Assembly: GCF_000003855.2 (NCBI RefSeq)
Contig: NW_003101679.1
Location: forward strand, 3,489,558 to 3,553,557
Reading direction: 5' to 3'
Source: Blastomyces gilchristii SLH14081
Taxonomy: Eukaryota; Ascomycota; Eurotiomycetes; Onygenales; Ajellomycetaceae
DNA length: 64,000 nt
Position numbers and translations under genes: made by a program. The notes under the pieces were generated by a model that saw nothing but the letters and a program-made list of their open reading frames with translations, searched no databases and was not told where the DNA came from. Positions 1-11,270 of the stretch are shown here, piece after piece. How positions within the stretch are numbered: position 1 is the stretch's first letter; every line of letters begins with the position of its first letter.

Positions 1-1570
1 TATGAGAAAGAACAGGCTTATATCTATTGAAACAGCATCTCAGTCATTGATAGTAAGTTCAGCATGTAAGAGAAGATCATATCAATCATCTTATAAGTGA
101 TTATAGAACTTATAAAGATAATTCTTTACAGTCTGAATTATTTCTTCTGATATATTATCAGTCTGAGAGTAATAGACAGTTAACAAACAGCATATAATCT
201 TGAGAACTTGACAGATTCTTGTTCAGAGAATACTTATAAATTGACAGTCTTAATCTGATACTATAGATCTCAGTAATTCATGTATCTAATAGAATAGACT
301 TCTTAGAAAAGCTTCAGTAATTTGTTCAGTATTTATCTTATTACAGAGTGTCAATATTACACTCTTACTTAATTAGTTTACAATGATCAGAACATTTCTA
401 TAACTCTTACTCTCAGAGAGATCAATAGTGAAGTTAATTATCACATCTTACTAGATTCTATCAGAGATATCAAGTGATTTCAGCAGATCTTTTTTACAGT
501 TCTTTTATAAAATAACAGAGAAATAATAGTTACAGTTTCAGATGAAATATCTGATGCTGTTTAATATCTCAGATTAGTAGAACTCTTAAGAGACTATTCA
601 ATACAGTTATTCATGACCTGAATAACTGATTATATAAGAGTCATGCATCTCTTGCATTATCTGAGTATGTCAGAATTCAGAGTAAAAGATCTAGCATTAT
701 TCACAGAATTATAGAGTGTTATTATCATTGATTGAATATTCTGAGATGTTGATTCTTATACATAGTTCTGAGAGAAATCAGAGTACTTCTTCTTATACTG
801 CTTCAGTGAGTACTTAAAGAAGTTCATCAGTTTAAGCTGCTATATGTTATAGTTCATCTAATATAGATTCAGAAGAAGTTAAGATATTATTAACAGTTCT
901 AATTGAAGAAGTATGTATAGTGTTATAAGCTGTTTCATCTTGATCAACTAGTATCTTCAGATTCAAGAGCTGATACTCTCAGTTTCTTCAACAAGTATCT
1001 ATGATATCAGATAATATATCTTACTCTTATAATGAAAGAGTATCTGTCATTGAGTTCTAGCTGTCAGAATAATAGTGTATTATAAAATGAAAGCAGCTTA
1101 AGAACTCAGATCATTGTATCTATCATTCAGTGAGTGTATAGATAGTTATGAAGAACTTGAGATTCTTATAATCTGTGATTATCTTAAATTCAGAGATACT
1201 TTGAAGTTAAGAGTCTCATTCTTCTAGACAGTATACAATCATGAGAAGTTTCTTATCATAGATCTCATAGTTGCATTCAGCAAAACTCAGTTTCTTAGAT
1301 ATAAAGATATATAATTGTAAGATATCTTTATTATTATATTACAATATAGCTTCTTCTGTAATATAGTCAGAGAAATCAGCTTTAATAACTGTCTCATGAT
1401 CAGAATTGAATATTATTAGTATAGAGATATTAATGAATATCTTCTTTATCTGTGTAAATACAGCTTCAGTGTTCACTGATTATTGAAATACTGAGTCATT
1501 CTTAGTAAGTTCTGTAAGTGATCTCATGATATCTGAGAAGTTTCATATAAATTATTAATATAAGTTAGTA
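1..1570 (-). mobile_element. Gypsy-1b, segment 1 (integrase, RNase H and start of RT, degenerate)
   Basis: This is the 3' half of a minus-strand Ty3/Gypsy element, cut by the window edge. It aligns colinearly with Gypsy-1d: base 1 matches about 55826. It covers the integrase catalytic core (about 1-690), the RNase H domain (about 1150-1450) and the end of RT. Every domain frame is broken by TGA, TAA and TAG codons where Gypsy-1d has Trp, Gln or Arg. The C-terminal integrase, chromodomain and 3' LTR lie left of the window. The segment ends at a 14-bp target duplication (1557-1570, repeated at 1944-1957) made by SINE-1. It is non-functional. Confidence 0.9.
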
Positions 1571-1957
1571 TTATTATTATTATTATTATTCTTCCATTAT
1601 ACTCATATGCAAGCGGAGCTTATGATGAGTCCTTGCGTGATGTTAAATACAGGTCAAGTGTTGATTATACAGGAGGAAATACAGGTGTTGAGACCATGCC
1701 AAGATAACAAGAACATAGGAAAATACAAAGAAGTGACAATTAGATACATGCGATAATAACTTCCCAGCCCAGGAACATAGAGCGATTCATTGAAGCGATT
1801 TGTACACCTCTGTATTTATTAGAAACCTGAGGTGCTTGAGTTCCGGATTTAATGTATCCCCTGCAGGTTTCGAACCCACGTGCCTTGGTTTCCCATGCCA
1901 AGGTGTTACCAGGTGGCCGCATTAACCATTCAGCTACCGGGGCAATATAAGTTAGTA
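1557..1957. repeat. 14-bp target-site duplication flanking SINE-1
   Basis: The sequence aatataagttagta is present at 1557-1570 and again at 1944-1957, on either side of SINE-1. The flanking Gypsy-1b sequence rejoins cleanly once one copy is removed, as comparison with Gypsy-1d near 57375 shows. A 14-bp duplication fits target-primed reverse transcription by a LINE machinery. Confidence 0.9.
1571..1943 (-). mobile_element. SINE-1, tRNA-headed SINE, nearly unmutated
   Basis: A 373-bp retroposon reading on the minus strand. It starts at 1943 with a tRNA-like head that has a pol III A box close to tRGYNNARNNGG and a perfect B box (ggttcgaaacc). It continues through about 270 bp of unrelated body and ends in a (TTA)n/(TAA)n tail at 1571-1590. 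It differs from SINE-3 at few sites, all looking like transitions. It keeps CG and GG dinucleotides that the surrounding Gypsy-1b has lost, so it inserted after the host element was mutated or escaped mutation. The head resembles a class II (Ser/Leu-type) tRNA, but I cannot assign an anticodon securely. Confidence 0.92.
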
Positions 1958-3232
1958 AATTCAATGAAGCTTCATATATCTTTCACAGTATGTGAAGTCT
2001 CTCACTCAAGAATAGCAGAGACTTTCTCAGAATTCATTTAAATTCTCTTGCCAGCTTCTATGATAAAGCCTAGATATTTTATACTCTTGACTTTGAAATC
2101 ACACTTGTCAATATCTATTAATAGTTCTATCTCTTATAATTATTGTAATATCTTTGACATATGTTCTTGATATTCTTTTCTGAATCTGTCAGTGAAGATG
2201 AGAATGTTATCTAGATATACAGATATAAACTTATCAATGAAATCTTGAAGTGCTCAGTTGATATACTTCTGAAATATACTGAGAGTATTAGTCAGTTCAA
2301 AGAGTGTGACCATTTATTCAAAAAGATTATAACATGTTTGAAATGCTGTAAGTCATTCATCTTCTTCAGTAATACAAATCTTATGAAACACAGTGATGAT
2401 ATCTAGCTTTGTAAATCATTGAGCTTATCTGATACATGCTAGAATTTCATTAATAAGAGATAAGAGATAATAATCTTTCTTTATCAATCTGTTCAGATCT
2501 TGATAGTTCACACAGAATTGAAGTTCTTCATCTGACTTCTTTATAAAGAGAATAGAAGCTGCAGTGAAAGAGTTATTAATATGTATGAATTTCTTATTCA
2601 AGAGAGTATTCAGTGTCTTTTAAAGAAGAAGAAGTTCATCTTGAGACATATTATAAAGAGAGATCTATGATAGCTCAGAGTTCTTATTATTCTTCTTTTC
2701 TAACTTGATGCTGTGATTCACTTCTGAGTCTCATAAGAGAGATATATTTATATTGTTGTCTTCTCAGAAGACATCTAGATATTCATGATATTATTGAGAG
2801 AGTTTTATATAAGAATCTGTTATTATAGTACAGAATAACTTTTCTAGAGCTTTCTTGATATCAGCCAGACTGATGAAATAGATTAATACATGATTCTGTT
2901 ATTAATGACTTTGTCAGTGACTCTGTCAGCAGTTTTGATAATGACTTCTTTTTCAGAGTATTTTATAAGTGTTGACAGAGATCTGTGTAAGATTCATAGT
3001 CTTGTGAATATTATCTTCATGAATTCTATTATTATTAGAGAATATTAAGCTCCTGTTTTAAGCATTTAATAAGATACCTTGTTCAGATAGTCAGACAAGT
3101 TCTAGCATGAGATTATAGTCAAGATTATCAATTTGTATACATAGACATCTTCACATCAATGTTCTCTAATATCTATGTTTAGTTTCATCATATAATGAGT
3201 GTGAATGTCTTTTGAATCATTAAATCCTGCAA
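1944..3232 (-). mobile_element. Gypsy-1b, segment 2 (RT and part of protease)
   Basis: Continuation of Gypsy-1b beyond SINE-1, colinear with 57375-58655 of Gypsy-1d. It holds most of the reverse transcriptase (YLDD region near 2200) and the C-terminal half of the aspartic protease. It is broken by many RIP-type stops. It ends at 3232, where Gypsy-1a inserted: tgcaa at 3228-3232 pairs with cgcaa at 8957-8961, a 5-bp duplication with one C-to-T difference. Confidence 0.9.
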
Positions 3233-3504
3233 TGTGGCGGGCTGCGCCCGATCAATCATAAAGACTATTCCATTACACTCCACAGATTCCGCCGAAAGCT
3301 CCGATCCTCGGTCACCGATCCTCAGCTGAAAAACCCATGGAATTTCTATTCTTCCGCCCCGAAGCTCCACTGCATACACATATGAATATCCACTTCAATC
3401 ACTGATTCCTGCACTTTTTCTTTCTTTCCTTCTCTAACATTTTTCACTTTGTTATATAAGACCTATAAATATTATACTGATCTATTCAGTGTAGGCCTCT
3501 TACA
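3233..3504 (+). repeat. Gypsy-1a 5' LTR (little mutated)
   Basis: The 272-bp direct repeat begins TGTGGCGGGC and ends CTTACA, with imperfect terminal TG...CA. It still has many CG, CC and GG dinucleotides, unlike its partner at 8685-8956, where most are changed by C-to-T or G-to-A. The two LTRs are identical in length, supporting that they are a pair. Confidence 0.92.
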
Positions 3505-3838
3505 CTTGAAAAACATTCATCATCTTCTTATTAGAAACAATTATTCATGTATTATCTTCTCATTAGAAATGATTACTCATCATGATATCTGAATGCATAA
3601 CAACATATAAGAAATAGAGAAACAGTTAAACAGTTAAGTGAACACTGAGTTCTCAGATAGAAGCTTGCTCATCAGTCACCCTGGCTCTGTAACAAGATCT
3701 TATGAAGAGAACAAGATCTTACAAAGAGAATATCAGTCAAAGACCTGAGAGTTCTGACACTACAGACATATGAAATATTCATATAATTACACTTCTTTTA
3801 ATTTCACAGATATCTCACATCTGAGAAATAATATAACC

Positions 3839-5043
3839 ATGTCTAATGATAATATGAAAGAACTCTCAAACACGAGTATAGAAGTGATATCACAGTGGCT
3901 TCAAGCAATGTTGAAATTATAACAGTAACAGATAGCTGATATACATGCAACTTAACAACTTCAATACAAGGAAATTCAATGATTAATTCAACAAGAAACT
4001 CATGCAATTTCAACATCTACAGAATTGAATATAAAAGCACTGAAATAATACTTAGATGCTCTCACATATTTTAATACTTCTGATCTTACTCTCTACTTAT
4101 TATAAAGAATGCAAATGCTCATGAAACTGAGTGTGAATAAAGATGTCATCAGTTCATTAATCAATCAAGATTGATATATCAATGAATGATTAAAGAATCA
4201 TGTGAAACAGAAGTTTCATTCATGAATGAAAGCATGTAAACCAGCATTACAAATATCTGACAATATCATTAAATATCTTAATATTCTGTTCCAAGACACT
4301 GTCATGTAACAGAAAGTGTTAGATTGATTACAAAGTGCTCAACAGAGAAACACTTCTCTTATAACATTCATTTCTGACCTTGATACTAAGATTTTAGAAG
4401 CAGGTGATCAATCTTGAGAGAATTGAATGAAGATTAGTATACTTAAGAAGATATTAACTTTCAAACTCTTACAGACTCTTATAAGTGTAAATGAAGACTC
4501 AACTTATGAAGACTTCTACACACAGCTCTGAACATTGAATGACTGTCTTATCAAGCTCAAGAGTATACAGAACAGTGATAGAAGACATTACACTTATACA
4601 CTTATACTGAGAAATAACTCAGTCACTCATACACCTGCACTGAGGAACAATAATAATGATACAGATGCTATGAACTGAATAGAGTTAAATATCTATATAT
4701 AAGCAAGAGTCTCTGTTATCTGAACAGGCTTTCAAGTTCCTGAGATCATCTCTGAAGAAGTCACTGATCAATGTCAATGAGAAGTGTGTATTAACTGTAA
4801 CTGATCAGAACACATTGCTTTTAACTGCTGATTGATCTATGTGTCTCCTCACTCAAGAGAAAGATCAGTGTCTTCTTACTCAAAGAATGAATCAGCACCT
4901 GTTCACATCAATCACATTGCATTGAAAGAAAATTCAGAAGATAACTATGAGAATGCTCTGATGAAACAGGGAAAAGATTAGCATCTGTTCAAATTCACAA
5001 ACAGAAGCTTGAAGAGATTGAATGACAATAATTTGAAGAGAAA
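3839..5043 (+). pseudogene. gag: Gypsy-1a gag remnant
   Basis: A roughly 400-codon frame starting at ATG 3839 (MSSDNMKEL...) and colinear with the gag of Gypsy-1c and Gypsy-1d. It forms the structural capsid protein. Near the C-terminus it has a CX2CX4HX4C zinc knuckle (CINCNWSEHIAFNC, about 4792-4833) with all four ligands retained. It is interrupted by stops, mostly TGA and TAA where other copies have Trp or Gln. Gag and the downstream protease frame are nearly adjacent. It cannot produce a full protein. Confidence 0.8.
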
Positions 5044-5376
5044 ATGACAATGAATGCAATTCTTGTATCTACTGTGATAGATAACATGTATAATATGAAA
5101 GTCATAATGAATAGTGATCTATGTCATTATACAATGATTAAATCTTCAGTTATAAGATATTATAATCTTCAGCATATCTTCTTATTAAAACTCTGACTTC
5201 TTGCAGAATTTGATGATTCAAAAGACATTTGCATCTGTTACATGATGAAACTAAACATATATATCACAGAACATCAATATGAAGATGCCTATGCCTATGA
5301 AGTTAATAATCTTGATTATAATCTTATATTAGAACTTGCCTAACTATCTGAACAAGGCATCTTGATGAATGCTTGA
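5044..5376 (+). pseudogene. Gypsy-1a aspartic protease remnant
   Basis: Colinear with the uninterrupted 110-codon frame in Gypsy-1d (58478-58810, minus). Retropepsins cleave the Gag-Pol polyprotein and need a D-[ST]-G triad. At the equivalent site the glycine-bearing triad reads N-S-D here (about 5107-5115), so the active site is destroyed by G-to-A changes. A Trp codon in the C-terminal half has become TAA (about 5341). The starting ATG at 5044 is shared with the other copies. Confidence 0.75.
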
Positions 5377-5689
5377 AATAGAAGCTTAATATTCTCTAAT
5401 AATGATAGAATTCACAAAGATGATATTTATAAAATCATGAATCTGACACAGATCTCTGTCAATGTGTATAAAATACTCTGAAAAAGAAGTCACTAACAGA
5501 ATTACTGACAAGATTGTCAACAGCAGAATCATGTGACAATCTACTTTATCAGTTTAATCAATATTAAAAAGGCTCTAGAAAAGTGATTCTGTGTCATAAT
5601 AACAGATTCTTATATAAAACTCTCTTAACAATATCATGAATATCTAGATATCTTCTGACAAGATAATATTATGAAAGTATCTCTCTTAT

Positions 5690-7020
5690 GAGACTCAGAA
5701 GTGAATCACAGCATCAAGTTAGAAAAGAAGAATAATAAAGACTCTGAATTATCATGAGACTCTTTTTATAACATGTTCTGAGATGAACTTCTTCTTCTTT
5801 AAAAGACACTCAATGATCTGTTGAATAAAGAATTCATATATACTAACAACTCTTTCACTGCAGTCTCTATTCTCTTTACAAAGAAATCAGATGAAGAACT
5901 CTGATTCTGTGTGAACTATCAAGAACTGAACAGATTGATAAAGAAGAACTGTTATTCTTTATCTCTTATCAATAAAACTCTAGCTCACATTGAACAAGCT
6001 CAATAATTTTTAAAGTTAGATATCATTCCTGTGTTTCATAAGATCTGCATCACTGAAGAAGATGAGTAGCTTACAGCATTCTGAACATGATATGACCTCT
6101 TTGAATAAGTAGTCACACTCTTCAGACTGACTAATACTCTCAGTATATTTCAGAAGTATATCAACTGAGCACTCTGAGATTTTCTTAATAAATTTATACC
6201 TGTGTATCTTGATGACATTCTCATCTTCACTGATGAGTTTAAGAAAGAATATCAAGAATATGTATAAAAGATATTACAATGACTACAGAAAGCAGAACTA
6301 CTGATAGACATAGATAAGTGTGATTTTAAGATTAAAAGTATAAAATATCTAGACTTTATCATAGAAGCTGATAAGAGAATCTGAATGAATTCTGAGAAGA
6401 TCTCTGCTATTCTTGAATGAGAGACTCTGTGTGCTGTGAAAGATGTATAAAGCTTCATCAGATTCACTAACTTCTATCAGTGATTTATACAGAACTTCTC
6501 AGATATTATGAGATTACTTATAGAACTCACTAAGAAAGACTCAGTATTTCAATGATCAGTGAACACTGAAGCTGTATTTATATAAATGAAGAAGATATTC
6601 ATTAATACCTCTCTTCTAATAACATTTAATCCTGATTATGAGACAGTTGTTAAAGCTGAATCCTCTGATTATATCACAGAAGATGCTATATTATAATATG
6701 ATAATAAAGATATCTTATAATCATGCATCTTTATGTCTAAGAAACTGAGTCTCACTGAATGCAATTATGAGATCTATGACAAGAAACTTCTCATGATTGT
6801 ATACTGTCTAGAAGAATGAGACTTCAAACTCTGAAATATCTTTGAATTTGAGATAATCACAGATCACAAGAATCTCAAGCACTTCACTACTATCTGTAAA
6901 CTCACTGAATGACAGATATGATGATCTGAGTTCTTAAGACACTTTTCTTTTACAATATACTACTCTTCTGGTATCTAGAACTCAATAACAGATGCTCTCT
7001 CATGACAAGAGTAAGATATG
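5690..7020 (+). pseudogene. Gypsy-1a reverse transcriptase and RNase H remnant
   Basis: The RT fingers/palm segment is recognisable from a VNYQELNRL-type motif (about 5910-5940). The catalytic YLDD box is intact at 6205-6216, followed by ILIF. The RNase H domain follows (about 6590-7000), with the conserved [18 protein letters not shown] block near 6740-6790 and an ITDHKNLKHF block near 6855-6885. Many stops interrupt the frame, mostly TGA for TGG. Both activities would be needed for cDNA synthesis; neither can be made from this copy. Confidence 0.85.
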
Positions 7021-7199
7021 CCTTTTAATGTAACAGACACCTGTTGAATGAATGAAGAACACTGGCTTTTAGATTCAAAGATATTGATTGATTAAGATGG
7101 AACAACTCATGACACTATACACACTTCTTCAATTAGAACACTCTCACTTCAAACTGACACTGATACTGATATCTTCACTTCTTCTACACTGAATGAATT

Positions 7200-8630
7200 G
7201 TGGCATACAATAGCTTAAAGTGATGAACTTTTTCAAGCACTCACTGAAGCAGTATATCAAGAAGCACCCTGATTCTCCTCAGAACTACATATAAGAACTG
7301 ACATCTCAGAATGCTCAATTGATGACAATAACACTCTGCAATTCTGTGAATAACATTAGATCTCTCATTCTGAACTCTTGTACACCTGAATAATGCAAGA
7401 GATGCATGATTCTTGTATAACTGATCATTCAGATTATGAATAACTGTAATGAATAGTCTCTCAAGAGTTCTACCAATCTGAGATATTGAACAGTATCAGA
7501 CATTTCATTCAAAACTGTAACTGTTATTTGTCTGTCATCTCATGAAAGAACTGTAGAAAAGACCTGCTGAAATCACTTAATATATCTACTAGAATCTGAT
7601 AAGATGTGATAATTAACTTCACTATTAATCTCTCTGAGAGTAAGAAATGTAGAAACATTGTGAGTATCATGAATCCATTAGCAGAAAGGTAAGATAAAAC
7701 ATTGTATAAGATGAATACTGATAGTCACTGAGCTTTCTACAGAGTCTGTCTTTCAGATACATGAATTATCAAGATTCATAGTATCAAATTAAACTGTTAA
7801 TTCATGAGTACTCTCTGAACAAGAATCTATCAAGTTCTTAAGATTATACACTGTTTGTTAACTGTTTATTATTCTGAGACTGATGATGCATCAGAACAGA
7901 CAATTTAGACTGTAAAGAATTATCTTTATAAGTTCTGTAATCACTTATAAGATGATTGAATATAATCTTCTTCTTCACACAGAGATTGCTATCAATGATC
8001 AAGATACTGTCTCAACAGATGTAAGTCTGTTCTTTCTTACACATGATTATCACATGAATGTGTTAAATCTTCTAGAGATTATATAGTTCACACTGAATCT
8101 CTGCAGTCTGATTCAGGATCACTGATTATATAGGAAATTAAGCTCTCGAGTCATCTTTGGCTGAGCAGAAGTCTTTTATGACAAGTGTCAAACCAGGTCA
8201 AGAGGACTGGATTAATGTTCACTAAGGCCTCACTGAGCCATATTAGATAGGAGGTCTGATATTATTGAATCTTAAGAATATACAGATCACCCGCTCCTCT
8301 CATACACTGAATTACTGTTATACAAAGTATAACATGATAGAAGTTCTAGACAGTTATAACTATTATCTTGACACATTATCAGAGATTCACAATGTCTTTT
8401 ATACAAGCTTGCTTTACTGCACTATCACTGATCTGTTCTCTTCTCAACTGACTTCTGACTGACAGTCACCAGAGATCATAGAAGAAGATAATGCACTTGA
8501 ATGAGAGATTGAAGATATTCTTGATAAGAGATCTCACAGCTGTGACTGATAATATCTTATGAAATGAGTCAGCTATGATTGCCTGACCTGGACTCTGAGC
8601 TCTGTGTTATTCAAGACAGCAGCTCTTGAC
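7200..8630 (+). pseudogene. Gypsy-1a integrase with C-terminal chromodomain, degenerate
   Basis: Colinear with the Gypsy-1d integrase. The catalytic core spans about 7560-8000. A 65-codon open stretch at 8265-8462 is the integrase C-terminal region. A chromodomain-like block follows (about 8497-8620): EIEDILDKRS, then YLMK.VSYD and TWTL, matching the VEKIL...YLVKW.GY...TWEP pattern. In chromoviruses this module directs integration to marked chromatin. The frame has several TGA stops. A less mutated patch lies at about 8140-8240. Confidence 0.85.
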
Positions 8631-8684
8631 TGATGAGAACTACATGCCTGCAACTCTATATCACTTCTGAAAAGAGAGGACTAA

Positions 8685-8956
8685 TGTGGCGGGCTGCGCC
8701 TAATCAATCATATAGACTATTTCATTACAGTTTATAGATTCTGTCAAAAGCTCTGATTCTCAGTCACTGATCCGTAGCTGAAAAACTCATAGAATTCCTA
8801 TTCTTTCATCTCAAAGCTTCACTGTATACACATATAAATATCCACTCTGATTACTGATTTCTGCACTTTCTCTTTCTTTCCTTCTCTAACATTTTTCACT
8901 TTGTTATATAAGACCTATAAATATTATACCGATCTATTCGGCGTAGGCCTCTTACA
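8685..8956 (+). repeat. Gypsy-1a 3' LTR (mutated)
   Basis: A 272-bp partner of 3233-3504 with the same ends. Roughly every CC and CG in the middle of the 5' LTR is a TC, TG or CA here, whereas many CA sites are unchanged. It is followed directly by the 5-bp duplication cgcaa and the resumed Gypsy-1b sequence. Confidence 0.92.
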
Positions 8957-10598
8957 CGCAAGAAGTCAGGGTCTTGATAAGAGAATACACTGAAGATTAT
9001 AATATCTTACAATTGAAGATTTAATCATTGTATAATAACATAGATCACTGTCTATCATGACTTTTATATTATACATGTTATCTATCATAGTAGATGTAAG
9101 AATCACATGCATTGTTATTTTCCCTTTAAATCATTGTTATTCAATCTCTTCAAGCTTCTGCTTGTAAATTTGAACAGAAGCTAACCATTTTCCTGTTTCA
9201 TTAGAGTATTCTCATAGTTATCTTCTGAATTCTTCTCTAATGTAATATGATTGACACAGACAGGCACTGATTCATTCTTTAAGTGAGAAGATATATAGAC
9301 TGATTAATAGTTGAAAGTAATATACTCTGATCAGTTATAGTTAATATACACTTCTTATTGATATTGATCAGTGACTTCTTCAGAAGTGATCTCAGAGACT
9401 CAGAAGCCTATTCAGACAGTAAAGACTCTTGCTTATATATAAAAATTCAAGTCTACTCAGTTCATAGCATCTGCATCATTGTTGTTATTTCTCAGCATAG
9501 ATGTATAAGTGACTGAGTTATTTCTTAGCACAGGTGTATAAGTGTAATATCTTCTATCACTATTCTGTATACTCTTGAGCTTGATAAGACAGTTATTTAA
9601 TATCTGAAGCTGTGTGTAGAAGTCCTCATAAGTCAGGTCTTTATTTACACTTATAAGAGTCTGTAAGAGTTTAAAAGTTAGTATCTTCTTAAGTATACTA
9701 ATCTTTATTCAATTCTCTCAAGATTAATGACCTGCTTCTAAGATCTTGATATTGAAGTTAGAGATAAATGTTATGAGAGAAGTGTTTCTCTGTCAGATAC
9801 TCTGTAATCAATCTAATACTTTCTATTACATGACAGTGTCTTGAAACAGAATATCAAGATATTTGATAATATTATCAGACATTTACAATACTGATTCACA
9901 TGCTTTCATTCATGAATAAAACTTCTGTTTCATATAATTCTTCAACTATTCATTGATATATCAATCTTGATTAATTAGTGAACTGATGACATCTTTATCT
10001 ACACTCAGTTTCATGAGCATTTTCATTCTCTATAATAAGTAGAGAGTGAGATCAGAAGTATTGAAATATGCAGAAGTATCTAATCATTCTTTCAGTGCTT
10101 TTATATTTAATTCTGTAGATATTGAAATTGCATGAGTTTCTTGTTAAGTTAATTATTGCATTTTCTTATATTGAAGTTGTTAAGTTACATGCATATCAGT
10201 TATCTGTTGCTATTGTAATTTCAACATTGCTCAGAGCCACTGTGATATCATGTCTATTCTTGTATTCAAGAGTTCTTTCATATTATCACTAGACATGATT
10301 ATATCAATTGTCAGATATATAATATCTGTGAAATTAGAAGAAGTGTAATCATATGAAAATCTTATATATCTATGATATCAGAACTCTCAGATTCTTCACT
10401 GATATTCTCTTTGCAAGATCTTACTCTCTTTGTAAGATCTTGTTACAGAGTCAGAGTGATTAATGAGCAAGCTTCTATCTGAGAACTCAGTGTTCACTTA
10501 ACTGTTTAACTGTTTCTCTATTTCTTGCACATTATTATAGATTCAGATATCTTGATGAGTAATCATTTCTAATAAGAAGATAATGAAGATTTTTCAAG
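8957..10598 (-). mobile_element. Gypsy-1b, segment 3 (protease start, gag, leader)
   Basis: Continuation of the minus-strand Gypsy-1b after Gypsy-1a. It contains the N-terminal part of the protease (8957 to about 9110) and a gag remnant (about 9110-10300), whose start codon is the ATG complement near 10298. An untranslated leader reaches to the 5' LTR. The zinc-knuckle region lies near 9320-9370. Stops are frequent. The sequence is colinear with 58655-60266. Confidence 0.88.
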
Positions 10599-10918
10599 TA
10601 TAAGAGGCCTACACTGAATAGATTGATATAATATTTATAGGTCTTATATAACAAAGTGAAAAACATTAGAGAAGAAAAGAAAGAGAAAGTGTGGGAATCA
10701 GTGATCAGAGTGGATATTTATACGCGTACACAGTGGTGTATGCAGTGGAACTTCGGGGCGGAAGAATAGGGGTTTTCATACGCGGTGGAGCTTCGGGGCG
10801 GAAGAATAGGGATTCCGTAGGTTTTCAGCCGAGGATCGGCGACCGAGAGTCGGAGCGGTAGGAATCTGTGGAGTGTAACGGAATAGTCTATATGATTGAT
10901 CGGGCGCAGCCCGCCACA
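10599..10918 (-). repeat. Gypsy-1b 5' LTR (320 bp, little mutated)
   Basis: A minus-strand LTR: the TGTGGCGGGC end is at 10918 and the CTTATA end (from CTTACA) at 10599. It is 48 bp longer than the Gypsy-1a LTR because of an internal tandem duplication of a block containing cttcggggcggaagaatagg (about 10750-10770 and 10792-10812). It keeps many CG and GG. The element inserted into the RNase H of Copia-2a; the flank right of it is gatgg. The other LTR is outside the window, so the duplication cannot be verified. Confidence 0.88.
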
Positions 10919-11270
10919 GATGGGATGGGATGAATCCAGTGTCTTCTAGAAGCTCGCGGAGATAGACCAGCTCATATGCAGCCTCAGAGGATGCAATATA
11001 TTCAGCCTCTGTTGATGACTTGGAGATCTCTGTTTGCCGGCAGCTTCCCCATGCAACAGGGCCACCGGTCATATAGATGATATAACTGGTGGTTGAACGG
11101 GATCCTGGATCTCTACCGGCTCAATCAGCATCTGTGCATACTACAGGTTCAATATTGACACCCCTGTAATAGGTTATATCTTCATTGATTGAGCCCTGTA
11201 GATATTGAAGTGTACACTTGTATGCAGCCCAGTTCTTTGATGTAGGTCAGGAGCTGAATCATTCAAGAAA
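10919..11270 (-). pseudogene. Copia-2a RNase H (C-terminus cut)
   Basis: On the minus strand this reads as a classic Copia RNase H. It has DADWAG (about 11130), R-ST-SY (about 11090), then GGPVAWGS-RQ and SSTEAEYIA..EAAYE (about 10970-11070). The catalytic D and E residues are present. This is one of the least mutated stretches of the window, with normal TGG codons. The frame runs into the Gypsy-1b LTR at 10918, giving a false 98-codon hybrid frame 10776-11072 whose C-terminal half is LTR sequence. Confidence 0.92.

Larger units (their letters stand above)
3233..8956 (+). mobile_element. Gypsy-1a, complete Ty3/Gypsy chromovirus copy, RIP-inactivated
   Basis: A complete 5724-bp element in plus orientation inserted in Gypsy-1b. 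Its two LTRs are both exactly 272 bp (3233-3504 and 8685-8956), start TGTGGCGGGC and end CTTACA. Order of the remnants is gag, aspartic protease, RT, RNase H, integrase, chromodomain. This is the standard Ty3/Gypsy order, and the terminal chromodomain marks a chromovirus. A purine-rich tract (about 8669-8682) precedes the 3' LTR. All frames carry numerous stops. Target duplication is tgcaa/cgcaa. Confidence 0.95.

Noticed and set aside
3188..3379. 63-codon minus-strand frame
   Set aside because: Antisense to the Gypsy-1a 5' LTR and crossing its edge at 3233; open only because the LTR is unmutated.
10776..11072. 98-codon protein
   Set aside because: N-terminal half is Copia RNase H; the C-terminal half is the Gypsy-1b LTR read through the insertion junction at 10918. 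Not a natural gene.
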